Source: Mycobacterium sp. ST-F2
GTDB taxonomy: Bacteria > Actinomycetota > Actinomycetes > Mycobacteriales > Mycobacteriaceae
Direction: 5' to 3'
Assembly (NCBI RefSeq): GCF_001905655.1
Contig: NZ_JMHT01000050.1
Coordinates: 1 to 44,603, forward strand
DNA: 44,603 nucleotides
Position 1 is the stretch's first letter. Each line of letters opens with the position of its first letter. Shown here one piece after another: positions 16,418-22,518 of this stretch. A program made the position numbers and the translations under genes. The notes under the pieces were generated by a model. The model worked only from the letters and a program-made list of their open reading frames with translations. It did no database searches and was not told the origin of the DNA.

Positions 16418-17460
16418 AGGCAGCACAGTTCATCGACGGCCAGTTCACCGTGACCGACGTGCCGGAGCCCCCGGCCACCGGTCCGGGCCAGCTGCGCATC
16501 AAGGTGGCCGCGTGCGGCATCTGTGGCAGCGACCTGAGCATGTCCAAGGACCCGTGCCGGTTCGTGTCCGTCGCCGCCGGCGCGGGCTTCCCCTTCGCAG
16601 TCTTCGACGCCACCCGTCCGGTGGTGCTCGGCCACGAATGGTCGGGCGTCGTCGTCGAAACCGGTGCGGGCGTCGAGGATTTCAAGGTCGACGACCGGGT
16701 CACCGGTCTTGGCATCACCACCGAACAGAACGGGATGCCGACCATCATCGGGTACTCGAACGACTACCACGGGGCCTTCGGGGAGTACATCGTCGTCGAC
16801 GCGTTCTGGGTCCGGCACGTGCCCGACGGACTGTCGCTCGAGCACGCCGCGCTGGCCGAGCCACTGCACGTCGGTGAGATGCACATGCAGCAGTCCGGGT
16901 TGACGGCCGCGGACACCGCCCTCGTGATCGGCTGCGGCTCGATCGGTCTGGGCACGATCCTCGCCGCGAAAGCTGCCGGCGCGCACCTCGTCATCGCGTC
17001 CGAGCCGTCGCCGAAGCGGCGTGAGCTCGCCGCGAAGATGGGCGCCGACATCGTCGTCGACCCCAATGAGCAGGACCCGATCGAGGTCTACAACGAGTTG
17101 CTGGGTAGCGGTGGGACCGGCGGTGGCCTGCTGATCGCCTACGAGTGCAGCGGCCGGGTCGGCACGCTCAACACCCTGACGCACACGCTGCCGTGGGGTT
17201 CGCGGATTCAGGTGGTGGCATCCCCGTTCGCCGAGGAGACCATCATCCCGGTGGTGGCGCAGATGCGGCAGATCGCGATCAACTTCGGTCACGGCCCCTA
17301 CGAGCAGGCGTACGAGAAGGTGCTGGCGCGACTCGCGGCCGGTGAGATCGACGCAGAAGCCCTGATCACGGGACGTACCGGGCTCGACGGCATCGCAGAT
17401 GCGTTCACCGCACTGCGGAATCCGGACGAGCACGTCAAGATCCTGGTACTGCCGTCCTGA
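16414..17460 (+). CDS. Zinc-type MDR alcohol dehydrogenase lacking the structural-zinc cysteines
   Basis: 348 residues, start overlapping the monooxygenase stop (ATGA). GroES-like domain with CGICGSD (34-40, catalytic-zinc ligand C37) and GHEWSG (H74, E75). Rossmann motif GCGSIGLG at 173-180. The lobe that normally carries four closely spaced structural-zinc cysteines is replaced by TTEQNGMPTIIGYSNDYHG (about 102-120), which has none. Some tetrameric bacterial MDRs also lack that zinc. It should oxidise a secondary alcohol or diol with NAD(P)+ (or the reverse) after the coupled LLM monooxygenase. Substrate not assignable. Confidence 0.85.
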   Translation: MKAAQFIDGQFTVTDVPEPPATGPGQLRIKVAACGICGSDLSMSKDPCRFVSVAAGAGFPFAVFDATRPVVLGHEWSGVVVETGAGVEDFKVDDRVTGLGITTEQNGMPTIIGYSNDYHGAFGEYIVVDAFWVRHVPDGLSLEHAALAEPLHVGEMHMQQSGLTAADTALVIGCGSIGLGTILAAKAAGAHLVIASEPSPKRRELAAKMGADIVVDPNEQDPIEVYNELLGSGGTGGGLLIAYECSGRVGTLNTLTHTLPWGSRIQVVASPFAEETIIPVVAQMRQIAINFGHGPYEQAYEKVLARLAAGEIDAEALITGRTGLDGIADAFTALRNPDEHVKILVLPS

Positions 17461-17525
17461 GATCGTGAGCAGCGTTACCGACGTGTAGCCGTGTCGATCA
17501 CGGGACAGGCGGGCCCGGGTGCGGC

Positions 17526-17537
17526 ACAGTTAACTGT
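17526..17537. promoter_or_regulatory. 12-bp perfect palindrome abutting a start codon
   Basis: ACAGTTAACTGT is a perfect palindrome ending at the base before the ATG at 17538. The gene has no ribosome site, so the palindrome may be an operator over a leaderless or near-leaderless transcription start, although no TANNNT box stands at the ideal distance. Confidence 0.4.
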
Positions 17538-17927
17538 ATGGCCGGTCAAATGATTCCGAAGCCCAGCGACCTGAAGGCCGCGGCCCAGTCCGCGGTCGAT
17601 GCTGCCCAGTCCGCCGTCGAGATGACGCAGGCGGTGGCCAGCGGTGCCTTGCGCATCCCGCCGGCCTCCGTCCAACTCGCCGCCCAGGTACCCGATCTCA
17701 TCGAGAATCTGGCGGTGGCCACCGAGCGGCTCAACACGACGATCGACCGGACCGAGCGGGTCATGGCCATGGCCGATCCCATGTTCCGCACGCTCGACGC
17801 CCTGCTGCCGCAACTCGAAGCCCTGGTCAATACCGGCAACGAGGTGTTCCGGCTGCTGTCGAACATTCCGGGGGTGTCGAGGCTGAACCCCTTCGGCGGT
17901 GGGCCCAAGCCCCCGCAAGACAGGTGA
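17538..17927 (+). CDS. Short helical protein, unknown function
   Basis: 129 residues, no signal peptide or membrane helix. Long amphipathic helices dominate: residues 9-38 (DLKAAAQSAVDAAQSAVEMT) and 50-100 (LIENLAVATERLNTTIDRTE) show heptad-like spacing. A flexible Gly/Pro tail (NPFGGGPKPPQDR) ends the protein. It resembles small mycobacterial proteins of unknown role, possibly a coiled-coil partner. The ATG abuts a 12-bp palindrome, and no ribosome site is seen. The stop codon is the first three bases of a 51-bp palindromic terminator shared with the convergent TetR gene. Confidence 0.65.
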   Translation: MAGQMIPKPSDLKAAAQSAVDAAQSAVEMTQAVASGALRIPPASVQLAAQVPDLIENLAVATERLNTTIDRTERVMAMADPMFRTLDALLPQLEALVNTGNEVFRLLSNIPGVSRLNPFGGGPKPPQDR

Positions 17928-17975
17928 TTTGTGCACGATTTTCCGCGCTGGCCGCGGAAAATCGTGCACAAATCA
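17925..17975. terminator. 51-bp perfect palindrome, bidirectional terminator; repeat copy 1
   Basis: Two perfect 23-bp arms (17925-17947 and 17953-17975) surround the loop CTGGC. The left arm begins TGATTTGTGCACGATTTTCC. The outermost TGA on the plus strand is the stop of the helical-protein gene, and the outermost TGA on the minus strand is the stop of the TetR gene. The A/T tetramers inside the arms do not form a terminal U-run. A near-identical copy lies at 21708-21758, so this is also a dispersed repeat. Confidence 0.85.
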
Positions 17976-18602
17976 CTGCAGGGCGTTGAAGCGGATCGCC
18001 AGTCCGTCGATGAATGCGGTGAGGGCCAGCTCGAAACCGGCCGTGTCGATCTGGTCGGCCTTGCCGCGCAGTAGATGTGCCTGGCCCATGTGCGGATAGC
18101 GGTCGCGGTAGACCTGCACGTCGTCGGTGAACCCGCGCGAGAAGGAGCCGACGGTCGACCCCAGTACCAGTGACCGGGTGGCGGCGCCGATCAGGGTCGC
18201 TTCGCGCGGTGGCCAGCCGGCGCCGACCAGTCCGCCGTGTACGGCGTCGGCGATCCGCAGACTCACATCGCGTCGGCCCGGTCCGGTCGCGAGGTAGGGC
18301 ACGAGATTCGGGTGTGCTGCCAGCGCGGCGCGGTGCGAGCGCGCCCACGCGGCCAGCGCGTCCTGCCAGTCGTCGCCGCGGTCGAACCCGGACGTGTCGA
18401 TTTCCCCGGCAACGCGACTCGCGACGGCGTCGAGCACGTCGTCCTTCGTGGGGTAGTGCTTGTACAGCGACGACGCCTGCACGCCGAGTTCGGCGGCCAG
18501 CTTGCGCATCGACATCTCGGCGAGGCCGTCGCGATCGATCAATTCCAATGCGGTGTCACGGATGAGTTCGCGGTTGAGCAGCGGTACGCGGGGCCTGCCC
18601 AT
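17973..18602 (-). CDS. TetR-family regulator of the acyl-CoA dehydrogenase gene
   Basis: 209 residues from the ATG at 18602, with AGGGAG about 8 nt upstream; longer starts up to 18662 run through the operator and are rejected. TetR_N (about 8-55) has NRELIRDTALELIDRDGLAE and ELGVQASSLYKHYPTKDDVL. The C-terminal domain resembles the tetracycline-repressor type. It is divergent from an acyl-CoA dehydrogenase gene, and the 86-bp space holds inverted repeats with GTTAGCTT half-sites over the promoter, so it probably represses both. An acyl-CoA or related lipid ligand is an inference from the neighbour. Confidence 0.88.
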   Translation of the reverse strand: MGRPRVPLLNRELIRDTALELIDRDGLAEMSMRKLAAELGVQASSLYKHYPTKDDVLDAVASRVAGEIDTSGFDRGDDWQDALAAWARSHRAALAAHPNLVPYLATGPGRRDVSLRIADAVHGGLVGAGWPPREATLIGAATRSLVLGSTVGSFSRGFTDDVQVYRDRYPHMGQAHLLRGKADQIDTAGFELALTAFIDGLAIRFNALQ

Positions 18603-18613
18603 CTGCGTCTCCC

Positions 18614-18660
18614 TTGAATTAGCGAACGTCGTTAGCTTATTGTGACAGCAACAAGCTAAC
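18614..18660. promoter_or_regulatory. Promoter and TetR operator for the acyl-CoA dehydrogenase gene
   Basis: TTGAAT (18614-18619) and TATTGT (18638-18643) form -35 and -10 boxes 18 bp apart, reading rightward. The inverted repeat GTTAGCTTATTG (18631-18642) / CAACAAGCTAAC (18649-18660) has 11 of 12 matching positions and covers the -10. A third, partly degenerate half-site AGCGAAC (18621-18627) lies just upstream, giving two overlapping palindromes as in sites that bind two TetR dimers. Confidence 0.65.
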
Positions 18661-18688
18661 ACTGTTCACCACTTCTGAGGAGATGTCT

Positions 18689-19846
18689 GTGAAACGCGAG
18701 GTCTACAGCGAAGAGCACGAGGATTACCGGGCCATGATCCGGGCCTTCGTCGAGGCCGAGGTGAGTCCCGTCTACGACGAGTGGTTCGAGAAGGGCCTGG
18801 TGCCGCGCGAATTCTACTACAAACTCGGCGAACTCGGTATCTTCGGCGCGGAAATCCCGGAGGAGTACGGCGGCGAGGGCCTGACCTCGTACAAGTTCCA
18901 GGCGATCCTGACCGAGGAACTGGCGCGCGCCGCAGTGTCGTTCGGCGGCTCCAGCGTGCACGTCGGCCTGTGTCTGCCGTACATCCGCGACATCGGCAAC
19001 GAAGAGCAGAAGAAGCGCTGGTTCCCCGGCATGCTCAGCGGCGAGATCATGTTCGCGATCGCGATGACCGAGCCCGGCACCGGTTCCGACCTCGCCGGAA
19101 TCCGTACCACCGCAAAGCTTTCCGAGGATGGCACCCACTACGTCCTCAACGGCTCCAAGACCTTCATCACCGGTGGTGTGCACGCCGATCGCGTGATCGT
19201 CTGTGCCCGTACCTCGGCCCCCAAGGAAGACGACCGCCGCTTCGGCATCTCGCTGCTGGTGGTCGACACCAAGCTGGAGGGTTACTCGGTCGGCCGCAAG
19301 CTCGACAAGCTGGGCCTGCGCTGCTCGGACACCGCCGAGCTGAACTTCACCGACGTCAAGGTCCCGGTCGAGGACATCCTCGGCGAGGCCGACCAAGGCT
19401 TCAACTACCTCGGCCAGAACCTGCCGCGCGAGCGGCTCGGTATCGCCGTCAGCGCGTACGCGCAGGCCAAGGCCGCCGTCCGGTTCGCCGTGCAGTACAC
19501 CAAGGACCGCACCGTGTTCGGCAAACCGGTCGCCTCGTTCCAGAACACCAAGTTCGAGCTCGCGGCCTGCCAGGCCGACGTCGATGCGATGGAAGCCGTC
19601 GTCGACCGTGCCATGGAAGCCCACGACCTCGACGAGCTGTCCGCGGCCGATGCCGCCAAGGCCAAACTGTTCTGCACCGACGCCGCGGCGCGCGTCATCG
19701 ACCGCTGCCTGCAATTGCACGGCGGCTACGGCTACATCAACGAGTACCCGATCGCCCGGCTGTATGCCGACAACCGCGTCGGCCGCATCTACGGCGGTAC
19801 CAGTGAGGTCATGAAGATGATCATCGCCAAGGACATGGGTCTGTAG
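18689..19846 (+). CDS. Acyl-CoA dehydrogenase (long-chain/isovaleryl-like catalytic base position)
   Basis: About 385 residues. An ATG at 18683 directly abuts the GAGGAG site (no spacing), so the GTG at 18689, 6 nt from it, is the better start. FAD/acyl-CoA dehydrogenase blocks (numbered from the ATG): AMTEPGTGSDLAGIRT (127-142), GSKTFITGG (157-165), RTVFGKPVASFQNTKFELA (276-294). In the C-terminal motif IYGGTSEVMK, Gly371 replaces the Glu that is catalytic in medium- and short-chain enzymes. E250 in LPRERLGIA sits where long-chain and isovaleryl-CoA enzymes carry theirs. It should perform alpha,beta-desaturation of an acyl-CoA with electrons passing to ETF. Regulated by the divergent TetR. 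Confidence 0.92.
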   Translation: MKREVYSEEHEDYRAMIRAFVEAEVSPVYDEWFEKGLVPREFYYKLGELGIFGAEIPEEYGGEGLTSYKFQAILTEELARAAVSFGGSSVHVGLCLPYIRDIGNEEQKKRWFPGMLSGEIMFAIAMTEPGTGSDLAGIRTTAKLSEDGTHYVLNGSKTFITGGVHADRVIVCARTSAPKEDDRRFGISLLVVDTKLEGYSVGRKLDKLGLRCSDTAELNFTDVKVPVEDILGEADQGFNYLGQNLPRERLGIAVSAYAQAKAAVRFAVQYTKDRTVFGKPVASFQNTKFELAACQADVDAMEAVVDRAMEAHDLDELSAADAAKAKLFCTDAAARVIDRCLQLHGGYGYINEYPIARLYADNRVGRIYGGTSEVMKMIIAKDMGL

Positions 19847-19867
19847 AAATCCCGCTGTCGCAGTGTG

Positions 19868-19909
19868 CGAAGGCGCCCGTCGGAGTAACTTGAATCCCGG
19901 GCGCCTTCG
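19868..19909 (+). terminator. Terminator after acyl-CoA dehydrogenase gene
   Basis: CGAAGGCGCCCG (19868-19879) and CGGGCGCCTTCG (19898-19909) are perfect 12-bp arms around an 18-nt loop, 21 bp after the stop codon. The bases GCATTTTC follow, giving a short T-run on the plus strand. Confidence 0.75.
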
Positions 19910-19955
19910 GCATTTTCGGGCCTGGCGGGGCGCCCGAATCGAGGGAATAACGCAA

Positions 19956-20306
19956 GTGGCAGCCCCGCGACATCACGTGCACGTGTGTGACCACCCGCTC
20001 ACGCGAGGGCAGGCGCGCCGACTCAGTCGGCGCTTCGCCGTCGCGGGAGTGCAGATCGAACCCGTACGCCTGCAGGAGATCGCGGCGGGCGCGGCCACCG
20101 TCGGTGACGAACACATCGATGTCGCGTTCGCCATGGTGGCCGTGAGTTACGTCGAGGAACGCCACCACGCAAAATTGACGCGCGTTCGCCGCCGGATGGG
20201 CCGCTGGCTGCTGGTGGGTGCGATGATCGTGTTGAGTCTGTGTCTGCTCATCAGTTTGGCCATGGCCATGTTGACGCTGATGCAGCCCACGTTCACGGGG
20301 GTATGA
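19956..20306 (+). CDS. Small single-helix membrane protein, unknown function
   Basis: 116 residues from a GTG at 19956, with GAGGGA about 9 nt upstream. Residues 1-80 are soluble, His/Arg-rich, with RGQARRLSRRFAVAGVQIEP; residues 83-108 are one strong membrane helix (LLVGAMIVLSLCLLISLAMA). The orientation suggests a cytoplasmic N-terminal domain anchored at its C-terminus. No family recognised. The TGA stop is followed in the same reading frame by the next membrane protein, whose start is unclear, so the two are at least co-transcribed and probably partners. Confidence 0.6.
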   Translation: MAAPRHHVHVCDHPLTRGQARRLSRRFAVAGVQIEPVRLQEIAAGAATVGDEHIDVAFAMVAVSYVEERHHAKLTRVRRRMGRWLLVGAMIVLSLCLLISLAMAMLTLMQPTFTGV

Positions 20307-20315
20307 GGAGTCGAG

Positions 20316-20789
20316 ATCGAGAACGTACTGACGCGCTGGGCGATCGGGGTCATCGCCTTCGCGATGATCGTCGTCGCGGCTGTCCTGCCGTGGTACACCG
20401 CGCACAACGACCATGGCCACGGTTCGATGAGTGGCTGGGGAATCTGGGACATCAGCGGAAATCTCGGTGCCGAGTTGCGCCCGCTGCCCTTCGCCGTGCT
20501 GATCGTGCTCGCGGCCGGCACGATGATCGTCGCCGCGGTGCGCGCGAGGTTCGGCACCGCATTGGCCGCCGCCATCGCCTGCTTCGTGGTCAGTCTGCTG
20601 CCGTTGATGACGGGCGGCGCGGTCGACCGGCGGCTCGCCGGAAGTGATTCTGTCGCAGTCGTTCTCGGCCAGGCGGTATACCCGATGATCGTCGTCGGCT
20701 TCGTGGCCTGCGTGGTGAGCTGGATCGGCTATGCCCGGTGTGTGCTGCGTGCGGCGCCGAGAGCCGAGGCCGAGGTGCAGCCGGCCTGA
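20316..20789 (+). CDS. Four-helix membrane protein, probable non-standard start
   Basis: About 157 residues if initiated at the ATC codon at 20316, 5 nt after a perfect GAGGAG ribosome site (20305-20310). The first ordinary start in frame is the ATG at 20364, which would cut away half of the first membrane helix (WAIGVIAFAMIVVAAVLPWY). Four hydrophobic segments are visible, near residues 8-26, 60-78, 83-100 and 122-145. A polar loop after helix 1 has the sequence HNDHGHGSMSGWGIWD. Unknown function. It is in the same frame as the preceding gene, separated by one TGA. The start is uncertain; the coding nature is well supported. Confidence 0.6.
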   Translation: MENVLTRWAIGVIAFAMIVVAAVLPWYTAHNDHGHGSMSGWGIWDISGNLGAELRPLPFAVLIVLAAGTMIVAAVRARFGTALAAAIACFVVSLLPLMTGGAVDRRLAGSDSVAVVLGQAVYPMIVVGFVACVVSWIGYARCVLRAAPRAEAEVQPA

Positions 20790-20852
20790 CCGGCATTCCA
20801 CTGATCGGACGTCGGGCCTGTCCGGGCCCCCGCCCTGCGATTTACTTCGGCC

Positions 20853-21710
20853 ATGGGTGCACAGGAACTGTTCGGTGGTGGCGTCGCGGTCATCACGGGT
20901 GCCGGCTCGGGGATCGGGGCCGGTCTGGCCCGGTACGCGGCGAAACTTGGGATGACGACGGTGCTGGCCGACGTCGACGCGGCCGCGGTCGCTGCCCTGC
21001 GCGACGAGCTGTCCGCGGCGGGTGCGTCCGCAGTTGATGCGGTGTGCGACGTCCGCGACGCCGAGGCCGTACAGGACCTGGCCGACATGGTGTACCGCGA
21101 AATCGGACCGGTGCGCCTACTGGTGAACAACGCCGGCATCGAGCAGTTCGGCTACCTGTGGGACACCCCGGTCGCCAACTGGGAGCGCGTCATGGACATC
21201 AATGTCAGTGGTGTCTTCCATGGCGTGCGGGCTTTCCTGCCGGCCATGCTGGCGTCCGACGAACCCGCGTGGGTGTGGAACATGTCGTCCGTCGGTGGGG
21301 TGTCGACGGTGCAACTGCAGGCGCCGTACATCGTCAGCAAGCACGCCGTGCTGGCACTGACCGAGTGTCTGCGCGTCGAGGTCGAGCTGGCCGGCCACGA
21401 CAATCACGTCTGTGTGCAGGCGGTGCTGCCCGGACCGGTGCAGTCGAACATCTTCACCGCGGCCGGCGGCGTCGACGGTGGAAGTGGGCACGCCGCCGAC
21501 GCGTCAGAGTCGGAGCGCACCGCGATGCACCAGATCACCGCAATGGATCCGATGACCGCCGCGGAGATCATCTTCGATCAGTCGGCGGCGGGCGGCTTTT
21601 ACCTGACCACGCACCCCGACGCCGTCTCCGGCGCCATGACAGAACGCGCCCGGGTCCTCACCGAGCAGGCGATCCCCAAGCTGCGCAACCGCCGCTTCGC
21701 CACGAAGTGA
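20853..21710 (+). CDS. SDR-family oxidoreductase
   Basis: 285 residues. Classical short-chain dehydrogenase motifs: TGAGSGIG (15-22) for the dinucleotide, NNAG at 92-95, the catalytic Ser in NMSSVGG (145-146), and Y159-x-x-x-K163. D40 at the end of strand 2 (TVLADVD) favours NAD over NADP. The C-terminal part is long for a classical SDR and resembles mycobacterial SDRs acting on lipids, steroids or aromatic alcohols. Substrate not assignable. No clear ribosome site precedes the ATG. The stop codon is part of the second 51-bp palindrome shared with the convergent TetR gene. Confidence 0.88.
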   Translation: MGAQELFGGGVAVITGAGSGIGAGLARYAAKLGMTTVLADVDAAAVAALRDELSAAGASAVDAVCDVRDAEAVQDLADMVYREIGPVRLLVNNAGIEQFGYLWDTPVANWERVMDINVSGVFHGVRAFLPAMLASDEPAWVWNMSSVGGVSTVQLQAPYIVSKHAVLALTECLRVEVELAGHDNHVCVQAVLPGPVQSNIFTAAGGVDGGSGHAADASESERTAMHQITAMDPMTAAEIIFDQSAAGGFYLTTHPDAVSGAMTERARVLTEQAIPKLRNRRFATK

Positions 21711-21758
21711 TTTGTGCACGATTTTCCGCGCTCACCGCGGATTTTCGTGCACAAATCA
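21708..21758. terminator. 51-bp palindrome, bidirectional terminator; repeat copy 2
   Basis: The left 23-bp arm (21708-21730) is identical to that of copy 1 at 17925. The right arm (21736-21758) differs at three adjacent positions, where AAA of copy 1 reads TTT, which leaves a 3-nt internal mismatch in the stem. The loop is CTCAC. As in copy 1, the outer TGA of each strand is the stop codon of a converging gene: here the SDR on the plus strand and a TetR on the minus strand. Confidence 0.85.
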
Positions 21759-22391
21759 CACCAGCGACGCGAGCAGCGCGGCCAGTCCGTACTCGAACAC
21801 TGCGTCGTAGTCGGTGGGCGAGCGCAGGGCCTCGACGAGTTTCTGGTCCGGCCAGTCGTCGCCCCACAGCGAGGCGTCCTCTTCCTCGTGCTCGCCGCTG
21901 CGGATGGCCGAAAACTGCATCAGCGCAGACGAAATCACGTGCACCTCGATGGACCGCAGCGCCAGTGCCGCCTGATTGCCGGTGATCCCCAGGGCGGCCA
22001 GTTCGGCGGCGAGGGTCTGCTGCACCGACTGGAACAGTGACGGCGTGCGGTCGCGTTCGTGCGCGATGGCCATCAGGTGCTGGCGTTCGATGAGCGCGGT
22101 GCGCTGGGCACGGGCCAGGGCGGCGATGCGCTCGGCGGGAGTGTCTCCGATGGCGGGCAGGCTGGCCATCACGTCGATCAGCCGGTCGATGAGGTGGTCG
22201 AACAGCTTGTCCCGGCCGCCGACATGCCAGTAGATGGACGTGACCGCGACGCCCAGATGCTCGGACAGGCTGCGCATCGAGAATCCCGCGACGCCGTCGC
22301 GCTCCAGCAATGCCGCGGCAGTATCCAGGATCAATTGAGCGTCAACAGGTTTCGACGCGCCATCGGACCCGCGCTGGGATGCCTCTGCCAT
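21756..22391 (-). CDS. TetR-family regulator divergent from D-aminoacylase gene
   Basis: 211 residues from the ATG at 22391, preceded by a strong GGAGG site. The much longer open frame upstream lies over the operator and the neighbouring gene and is rejected. TetR_N (about 15-65) has AQLILDTAAALLERDGVAGF and LGVAVTSIYWHVGGRDKLFD. The intergenic space has a 15-bp palindrome of the GTAAC-n-GTTAC type. It probably represses the divergent amidohydrolase and itself. The ligand may be an N-acyl amino acid or a product, by context only. Confidence 0.88.
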   Translation of the reverse strand: MAEASQRGSDGASKPVDAQLILDTAAALLERDGVAGFSMRSLSEHLGVAVTSIYWHVGGRDKLFDHLIDRLIDVMASLPAIGDTPAERIAALARAQRTALIERQHLMAIAHERDRTPSLFQSVQQTLAAELAALGITGNQAALALRSIEVHVISSALMQFSAIRSGEHEEEDASLWGDDWPDQKLVEALRSPTDYDAVFEYGLAALLASLV

Positions 22392-22458
22392 GACCACCTC
22401 CTTCCGCTTTGCCGAACACCTAATCACACCCAGGCGCTGGATCTCCGGTCCATCACGG

Positions 22459-22475
22459 TGTAACACTGTTACAGT
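22459..22475. promoter_or_regulatory. TetR operator and -10 box before D-aminoacylase gene
   Basis: TGTAACACTGTTACA (22459-22473) is a perfect palindrome with a 3-bp centre. TACAGT (22470-22475) matches the TANNNT -10 and overlaps its right arm, which predicts a start near 22482 and a leader of about 37 nt. No good -35 is visible. Confidence 0.6.
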
Positions 22476-22518
22476 ACTGCCGCTGACGGACGGTCGCGGC
22501 GGCAACAAGGGAGCGGAT

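Noticed and set aside
19956..20789. One selenoprotein-like or read-through gene across the TGA at 20304
   Set aside because: No selenocysteine insertion hairpin is visible, and a full ribosome site directly after the TGA favours separate initiation; kept only as an alternative in the findings.
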